A stretch of 19,127 nt of DNA from SCGC-AG-212-J23 sp035649175. Its GTDB lineage: Bacteria; Pseudomonadota; Gammaproteobacteria; Burkholderiales; SG8-39. The translations under genes and the position numbers were made by a program. The notes beneath the pieces were generated by a model. The model made no database searches. It was given only the letters and a program-made list of their open reading frames with translations, and had not been told where the DNA came from. How positions within the stretch are numbered: position 1 is the first letter of the stretch; every line of letters starts with the position of its first letter. This document shows, in pieces, positions 14,497 to 19,127 of this stretch. Location of the stretch: positions 1 to 19,127 of the forward strand of contig DASRKB010000148.1 of NCBI GenBank assembly GCA_035649175.1, given 5' to 3'.

Positions 14497-15528
14497 ATGA
14501 GAAGCAGCATCCTGGTAGGTGCGACTGCGGTGGCATTTGCGCTACCCGCCGTGGCGCAAGACAAGTTCGAAGTGAAGGTCGCCGAGTTCGTCGGCGCGCA
14601 GCACTTCATGACGAAGTGGCTGGTGGGCTGGGGCGAGAAGCTCGAGAAGGCCTCGAACGGCCGGCTGGTGTTCAAGCACTTCCCCGGCGCGCAGATGGCG
14701 CCGCCGCCCGCGCACTACGATCTCGCGCGCACCGGGCAGGCGGAAGTGTCGTGGTTCCTGCACGGCGGCACGCCGGGGCGCTTCCCGCTCACGGAGCTCA
14801 TTTCGCTGCCTTACGTGGTCGGCAGCGCGGAGATCGGCACCAAGGTGCTGAACGACGCGGAACTGCGCAAGCGCTACCTCGACGCCGAGCACAAGGGCGT
14901 GAAGGTACTGCTGCTCTTCACGCACCAGCCCGGGAACGTGCACACCACCAAGAAGCCGATCCGCAGCGCCGACGACATGAAGGGCCTGCGCATCCGCTTC
15001 GCCGCGCCGACGATCCGCGACTTCGTTTCCGCGCTCGGCGGGACGGCGGTGGGCGTGCAACCTGGCGAGCAGCTCGAGATGCTGCAGAAGGGCACGCTCG
15101 ACGGCACCTTCATCGACTATGGCGGCGCCGGCATCGCCTTCAAGATGGGCGGCACGATCAAGTACTCGACCGAGATGTACTCCTACGTCTCCTCCTTCGG
15201 CGTGGCGATGAACCCGGGTTTCTACGACAAGCTGCCCGCGGACCTGAAGAAGCTGGTCGACCAGTCGGTGGTCGGCGTGGAGAAGGAAGTGGGCGAGGGC
15301 TGGGACGCGCTCGACGCCATAGGGAAAAAGCTTCTCGTCGAAGGCGGCTCGGAGCCGATCAAGCTCTCGGCCGCCGAGGACGCGCGCTTCCGCAAGGTCG
15401 GCGAGCAGGTCACCGCCGCGCGCATCAAGGAGCTCGACGACAAGCGCCTGCCGGCGAGCAGCGTCTACAAGATGATGAAGACGCTCTCCGAGCGGCACGC
15501 CAAGTCCTCGCGCAGCTTCTGGCAATAG
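14497..15528 (+). CDS. dctP: TRAP transporter substrate-binding protein (DctP family)
   Basis: A 343-residue periplasmic solute-binding protein. The N-terminal signal peptide (about 1-21, SILVGATAVAFALPAVAQ) is followed by the DctP fold. Recognisable parts are GAQMAPPPAHYDLARTGQAE, a segment around THQPGNVHTTKKPI, DDMKGLRIRFAAP with the arginine expected to hold a carboxylate, and GTLDGTFIDYGG. It delivers an organic acid to the DctQM membrane pair, driven by the sodium gradient in known systems. The substrate is unknown. DctP-type proteins bind C4-dicarboxylates, keto acids and aromatic acids, and the last would suit the neighbourhood. It is the first gene of a dctPQM operon with its own -10 box. 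Its stop is 3 bp before REP copy 9. Confidence 0.94.
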   Translation: MRSSILVGATAVAFALPAVAQDKFEVKVAEFVGAQHFMTKWLVGWGEKLEKASNGRLVFKHFPGAQMAPPPAHYDLARTGQAEVSWFLHGGTPGRFPLTELISLPYVVGSAEIGTKVLNDAELRKRYLDAEHKGVKVLLLFTHQPGNVHTTKKPIRSADDMKGLRIRFAAPTIRDFVSALGGTAVGVQPGEQLEMLQKGTLDGTFIDYGGAGIAFKMGGTIKYSTEMYSYVSSFGVAMNPGFYDKLPADLKKLVDQSVVGVEKEVGEGWDALDAIGKKLLVEGGSEPIKLSAAEDARFRKVGEQVTAARIKELDDKRLPASSVYKMMKTLSERHAKSSRSFWQ

Positions 15529-15531
15529 GGA

Positions 15532-15548
15532 TCGGGGTCTGACCCCGA
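15532..15548 (+). repeat. REP palindrome copy 9, at the dctP-dctQ junction
   Basis: ATCGGGGTCTGACCCCGAT (15531-15549) lies directly after the dctP stop. In the dctQ frame it reads GAT CGG GGT CTG ACC CCG ATC (DRGLTPI) and runs into the first membrane segment of DctQ. The TCTC downstream flank gives plus orientation. Confidence 0.95.
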
Positions 15549-15592
15549 TCTCTTCTTTCTTCGCCATCGTCGCCGCGCTGTTCCTGGCGGCG

Positions 15593-15991
15593 ATGGTGCT
15601 CCTCACGGTCGCGGATGTGGTGCTGCGGAGCTTCTTCGCGTTCCCGATCCGCGGCATGCTCGAGCTGATCGAGCTCGGGCTCGTCTGCACCGTCTTCATC
15701 GCGCTGCCGGCGGTGTTCCTGCGCCGCGAGCACCTGGTCGTCGACGTGATCGACCACCTGACGAAACCCCCGCTCGTGCGGCTCCTCGATCGGCTCGGCG
15801 GCGCAGTCTCGCTCGGCGTGCTCGCGGTGATGGCCTGGCAGATGTGGCCACTCGCGCGCACGATGGTCGAGTTCGGAGACGTGACCTCGGACCTTTCGAT
15901 CCCCCGCCTCTACTACTGGATCCCGGTGCTGCTCGGCGTGGTTTCCTCCGCGGTCTGCGTCCTGGTGCTGCTCTTCAAGAAGCGTGAGTAA
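15593..15991 (+). CDS. dctQ: TRAP transporter small membrane subunit (DctQ), N-terminus altered
   Basis: The small integral-membrane subunit of the TRAP transporter, with four hydrophobic segments and the family pattern ADVVLRSFF...GMLELIELGLV...LRREHLVVDVI. The first ATG is at 15593 (132 residues), but this falls in the middle of the first membrane helix: the same frame upstream reads SSFFAIVAALFLAA, which belongs to that helix. Further upstream the frame is the REP copy 9 sequence (DRGLTPI) and then dctP bases in another frame. There is no ATG, GTG or TTG between the stop at 15476 and 15593; CTG at 15539, inside the repeat, is the only near-cognate candidate in view. The usual cytoplasmic N-terminal residues are missing. 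The gene overlaps dctM by 8 bp. It may be a shortened but working subunit or a damaged gene. Confidence 0.8.
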   Translation: MVLLTVADVVLRSFFAFPIRGMLELIELGLVCTVFIALPAVFLRREHLVVDVIDHLTKPPLVRLLDRLGGAVSLGVLAVMAWQMWPLARTMVEFGDVTSDLSIPRLYYWIPVLLGVVSSAVCVLVLLFKKRE

Positions 15992-17288
15992 CCTCGCCAT
16001 CGGCTTCATCGGCGTCGTCGTCCTGCTGGCGGTGCTCTTCATCCGCGTGCCGATCGGCGTGGCGCTGGTGCTGGTAGGGATGTGCGGGTACGCGGCGATC
16101 GATGGATGGCGCACCGCGCTCACCATGGTCGGCGCGGTGCCCTACGAGCTCGCGAGCGCATACTCGCTCTCGGTGGTGCCGCTCTTCATCCTCATGGGCG
16201 CGGTGGCCGCGCGCGCCGGCATGTCGCGCGAGCTCTTCGACGCAGCCAACGCGATCTTCTCCGGGTTTCGCGGCGCGCTCACCAACGCCACCATCGGCGC
16301 CTGCGCCGCCTTCGGCGCGATCTGCGGCTCCTCGATCGCCACCGCCGCGACGTTCTCCAAGGTCGCGATCCCCGAGATGCGTCGGCACGGCTACGACGGC
16401 GGGCTCGCCGCCGGCGCGGTGGCCTCCGCCGGGTGCCTGGGCATCCTCATCCCGCCCTCGGTGATCCTCGCGATCTACTCCCTCGTGGCCGAGGAGTCGC
16501 TCGCGAGGCTCTTCGCGGCCGCGCTCCTCCCCGGGCTCCTCCTTGCCGCGCTTTACATCGCCATCACGGTGCTGCTCGCCCGCTTCCGGCCGCAGTGGAT
16601 GCCGAGGTTCGAGGCGATGCCCTTCGCCGCGCGCGTGAAGGCGGCGACCGGCCTGTGGAAGCTCGCGGTGCTCTTCTTCCTCGCGGTAGTGGGCATCTAC
16701 CTCGGCTGGTTCTCCCCCACCGAGGCCGCCGCGGTGGCCGCCTTCGCCGCGATCGTCATCGGCTTCGCCACGCGTACGCTCTCGCTGCGGGGCCTCTTCG
16801 ACGCCTTGCTCGACACCGTGCACTCGACCGCGATGCTTTTCTTCATCATCGTGGGCGCGTTCATCTTCTCGCGCTTCATCGTGCTCGCGCGCGTGCCCAA
16901 CGAGCTCGTCGCCTGGGTCCGCGAAGTCGGCCTCTCCCCCGGCGCGATCGTGCTCGCGGTCGTGCTGCTCTACTTCCTCCTCGGCACCTTCCTCGAGGAG
17001 GTGAGCACCATCCTCATCACCGTGCCGGTGGTGCTGCCGCTCATGATGAGCATCGGCTACGACGGCATCTGGTTCGGCATCTTCGTCACCATCATGGCGA
17101 CCATCGGCCTCATCAGCCCGCCGGTGGGCCTCACCGTGTTCGTCATCCAGTCCCAGAACCCGGACATCCGGGTGGGCGCGATCTACCGCGGCACGCTGCC
17201 CTTCCTCGCCGCCGACTTCGTCCTCGTCGCGCTCCTCATCGCCTTCCCCGCGCTCGCGCTGTGGCTGCCGGCGGCGTTACGCATGTGA
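15984..17288 (+). CDS. dctM: TRAP transporter large membrane subunit (DctM)
   Basis: A 434-residue polytopic inner-membrane protein with about 11-12 hydrophobic segments, the transport channel of the tripartite system. Family hallmarks include LFIRVPIGVALVLVG, VVPLFILMGAVAARAG, the glycine-rich GACAAFGAICGSSIATAATFSKVAIPEM, CLGILIPPSVILAIYS, GWFSPTEAAAVAAF and LISPPVGLTVFVIQS. Length is typical. It starts at a GTG at 15984 that overlaps the end of dctQ by 8 bp, indicating translational coupling. It ends four bases before the stop of the convergent lipoprotein gene, leaving no room for a separate terminator between them. No fused DctQM and no regulatory gene is adjacent. Confidence 0.95.
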   Translation: MSNLAIGFIGVVVLLAVLFIRVPIGVALVLVGMCGYAAIDGWRTALTMVGAVPYELASAYSLSVVPLFILMGAVAARAGMSRELFDAANAIFSGFRGALTNATIGACAAFGAICGSSIATAATFSKVAIPEMRRHGYDGGLAAGAVASAGCLGILIPPSVILAIYSLVAEESLARLFAAALLPGLLLAALYIAITVLLARFRPQWMPRFEAMPFAARVKAATGLWKLAVLFFLAVVGIYLGWFSPTEAAAVAAFAAIVIGFATRTLSLRGLFDALLDTVHSTAMLFFIIVGAFIFSRFIVLARVPNELVAWVREVGLSPGAIVLAVVLLYFLLGTFLEEVSTILITVPVVLPLMMSIGYDGIWFGIFVTIMATIGLISPPVGLTVFVIQSQNPDIRVGAIYRGTLPFLAADFVLVALLIAFPALALWLPAALRM

Positions 17289-17292
17289 GGAA

Positions 17293-18030
17293 TCAACGGC
17301 ATATCGAAGCCCACGGGTTCCTTACGCATTCCGGATTGGCCGGTCGATTCTCGCGCGCGGGGTCGGCCTTCGGCTTGGCGCGATCCACCTGGCAGACCAG
17401 CAGCGATGGGTTCCTCGCGCACTGCGCTTCGTGGGCGGTGTCGGGCTGGTACGTGGCGGCGTCCACCTGCTTGATGTGCGCGCTGCGCGCCATCTGCTCG
17501 ACGGCGCCGCGGTGGCGCGGAAAGAAAGTGAGCCGCGGCGCGTGGTAGAGCAGCGCGAAGAGCTCCCCCTGGCTCACCGCGCCGTAGCCCAGGCCGGAGA
17601 GGATCACGCCGTCCGCGCGCCGGATCACCGAGTACTCGAAGCGGAAGCCCTTGCCGCCGCCGAAGCTGACCGGCTCGAGCCGCGAAAGCTTGAACTGCGA
17701 TCCGTCCCGCGTCAGCATTCCCTCGAACATCGCCACCACCTCTTCGGGCTGCATCGTCGAGCGGAAAGCGAAGGTCTTGCCCGGCCCGCCGGCGCCGTGC
17801 ACCACCTGCTCGTTCTTGATGCCGGGGTAGACCAGGAGCTGGTCGATCGGGATGCCTTCCATGGTCCAGACGTCCGCCGGACCGAAGATGGCGAGGTCGA
17901 TGCGGTTCCACGGGCCCTCGGGGTTCACCACCAGGCGCGACCCGAGCGCCTGCTCGCCGTGCATCTTCGTAGCGGAGGCGCAGCCGGCGAGAAGCAGGAC
18001 CAGCACGGCGGCGGCGATCGGAATCCTCAT
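17293..18030 (-). CDS. Lipoprotein with paired CxRNPxxxxC motifs
   Basis: A 245-residue predicted lipoprotein. A signal peptide with the lipobox LLAGC makes C17-C18 the lipidation area (RIPIAAAVLVLLLAGC). The middle is a mixed alpha/beta domain with VWTMEGIPIDQLLVYPGI and GGGKGFRFEYSVIRRADG, which I do not recognise as a named family. The C-terminus carries two copies of CxRNPxxxxC (C204-C213 and C235-C244) joined by a charged Pro/Lys/Arg linker, suggesting two small disulfide loops in the periplasm. It overlaps the M48 peptidase gene by 4 bp (ATGA), so the two are probably made together; the lipoprotein could be a substrate, partner or regulator of the protease. Function is not assigned. Confidence 0.82.
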   Translation of the reverse strand: MRIPIAAAVLVLLLAGCASATKMHGEQALGSRLVVNPEGPWNRIDLAIFGPADVWTMEGIPIDQLLVYPGIKNEQVVHGAGGPGKTFAFRSTMQPEEVVAMFEGMLTRDGSQFKLSRLEPVSFGGGKGFRFEYSVIRRADGVILSGLGYGAVSQGELFALLYHAPRLTFFPRHRGAVEQMARSAHIKQVDAATYQPDTAHEAQCARNPSLLVCQVDRAKPKADPARENRPANPECVRNPWASICR

Positions 18031-19127
18031 AGCGGCAGCTCCTCCATGTAGCTCTTGATCAGCGTGAAGTCGGGCGCCTGGGGGGCGCTTTCGAGATAGC
18101 GCGCGAAGCTCGCGCGCGCTGGCGCCGCCTCGCGGCGTGCGCGGTAGACGAGGCCCATGCCGCGATGCGCAGTCGCCGGTGCCGCGCCCGCGGCGAGCGC
18201 CGCCTGATAGTCGGCCAGCGCGCGATCCAGGTCGCCTTCGCCCGCGCGCAGCCGATAGACCTCGCCACGCGCCGTGGGATACAGCGCAATGCCGGGCGAG
18301 CGCGCCATGAGCCGCGTAAAGAGGGCGATGCTCTCCTGCGGCGAGCCGCGCCGCACCTCCTCGGCGAGCCACCCTTCGATGTGCGGAGCGACTTGCTGGC
18401 TCCAGGCTGCTTCCCGGGTCGCCCCGCCGGGCGATTCCTGCGCGAGCCGGGCGAGCGTTTCCTGGCGCTCCGCCACCGGCGGGTGGGTGGCGAAGAAAGG
18501 GCTCGTGCTTTCTCCTTCCGGACGCGCGCGGACCTCGACGAGCAGGTTCTCCCACACCTTCGCCGCCTCCGCGGGGTCGTAGCCCGCGTTGCGCATCAGC
18601 CTGATGCCGATCGCATCCGCCTCGCGCTCGTGGTCCTGCCCGTAGGCGAACGCACCGGCGATCATGCCGAGCTGTCCCACCATGCCGACAACGCCGAAGA
18701 GGCCGAGGAACTGCCCGAAAGCCGCGCGCGTCTTCGCGTCGCGCAGCCGCTCGACCGAGTGCCGCTGCAGGTAGTGGCCGATCTCGTGGCCCAGCACCGT
18801 GGCGAGCTGCGCCTCGTTGTCCACGCGCAGCATCAACCCGCTCCACACCTGCATCATGCCGTTGGGCGCCATCGAGGCGTTGAAGAACGGCGCGCTGACG
18901 AGGTAGACCCGCACGTCCGGGCAATGGTCCGCGGTCAGCCGGCAGGCGATGTCCTGCACGTACGCGTGCAGCTTCGCGTCGCGCAGATTGAAGGGGCTGC
19001 GGCGCAGGCGCCGCTCCTCGCGGTCCATCATCGCCCAGAGGCCGCCCTCGTCGGTCGAGACGTCCGGACGCGCGAAGCGCGCGGGCATCTGCCAGGTTCC
19101 TTGTCCGCGCGCGGCGCCTGCGGCGAG
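18027..19127 (-). CDS. M48-family zinc metalloprotease with C-terminal TPR region (5' end outside window)
   Basis: A periplasmic M48 peptidase resembling BepA/YfgC-type proteins. The zinc motif HEIGH is encoded at 18774-18788 and the third ligand is expected in EREAD (near 18627). An inserted hydrophobic Gly-rich stretch (FLGLFGVVGMVGQLGMIAGAFA) lies between them, as in the family. The C-terminal 100 residues are Ala-rich helical repeats of TPR type (DLDRALADYQAALAAG). BepA-like proteases handle outer-membrane protein assembly or degradation. The first ATG in view (19088) is probably not the start: the frame stays open to the window edge and reads LAAGAARGQGTWQ, which looks like the end of a signal peptide. 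The gene therefore continues beyond 19127. Its stop overlaps the start of the downstream lipoprotein gene. Confidence 0.9.
   Translation of the reverse strand, partial: LAAGAARGQGTWQMPARFARPDVSTDEGGLWAMMDREERRLRRSPFNLRDAKLHAYVQDIACRLTADHCPDVRVYLVSAPFFNASMAPNGMMQVWSGLMLRVDNEAQLATVLGHEIGHYLQRHSVERLRDAKTRAAFGQFLGLFGVVGMVGQLGMIAGAFAYGQDHEREADAIGIRLMRNAGYDPAEAAKVWENLLVEVRARPEGESTSPFFATHPPVAERQETLARLAQESPGGATREAAWSQQVAPHIEGWLAEEVRRGSPQESIALFTRLMARSPGIALYPTARGEVYRLRAGEGDLDRALADYQAALAAGAAPATAHRGMGLVYRARREAAPARASFARYLESAPQAPDFTLIKSYMEELPL

Noticed and set aside
19086..19088. ATG as the true start of the M48 peptidase
   Set aside because: The frame is open to the window end and the preceding residues look like the end of a signal peptide, so the start is outside.

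Overview
The window looks like a piece of a GC-rich betaproteobacterial chromosome, probably Burkholderiales or a close relative. This is an inference from strong G/C third-position bias, fused indolepyruvate ferredoxin oxidoreductase, a TRAP transporter, overlapping ATGA/GTGA gene junctions and an MSHA/GspB-type N-terminus. No rRNA or tRNA genes were seen, and both ends cut through genes.

Layout. 1-1499: the start of an aspartate dehydrogenase gene (minus), a lone OmpR-type response regulator (plus), and a short membrane protein with an MshN/GspB-like N-terminus (minus). 1691-7301: an MBL-fold protein that has lost three of the usual metal ligands, a LysR regulator, and the large fused arylpyruvate:ferredoxin oxidoreductase. 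7333-8586: a minus-strand pair, a carboxymuconolactone-decarboxylase-like protein and a queuosine precursor transporter. 8591-9377: a REP-associated tyrosine transposase (RAYT) bracketed by its palindromes. 9486-14398: 4-hydroxyphenylpyruvate dioxygenase, phenylalanine 4-hydroxylase, an alpha/beta hydrolase, a VOC protein, an MlaC-like protein and UDP-glucose 4-epimerase. The last five are chained by 4-20 bp overlaps. 14497-17288: a three-gene TRAP transporter. 17293-19127: a lipoprotein and an M48 peptidase (minus), whose 5' end lies outside the window.

Metabolic theme: phenylalanine to tyrosine (PhhA) and 4-hydroxyphenylpyruvate to homogentisate (HppD), plus an alternative outlet for arylpyruvates to aryl-CoA (IOR). 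Homogentisate dioxygenase and the later steps are not here.

The most unusual signal is a perfect 17-bp palindrome, TCGGGGTCWGACCCCGA, present nine times between 8591 and 15549 and not seen elsewhere in the window. It belongs with the RAYT. Copies sit at gene junctions, often 1-7 bp after a stop codon. Several are inside reading frames: one gives the RAYT its own stop codon, one is translated near the PhhA N-terminus, one sits in a turn of the alpha/beta hydrolase, and one appears to have removed the normal start of dctQ. REP/RAYT systems are known; the use of all three frames of one repeat as coding sequence in so small a region is what deserves a second look.
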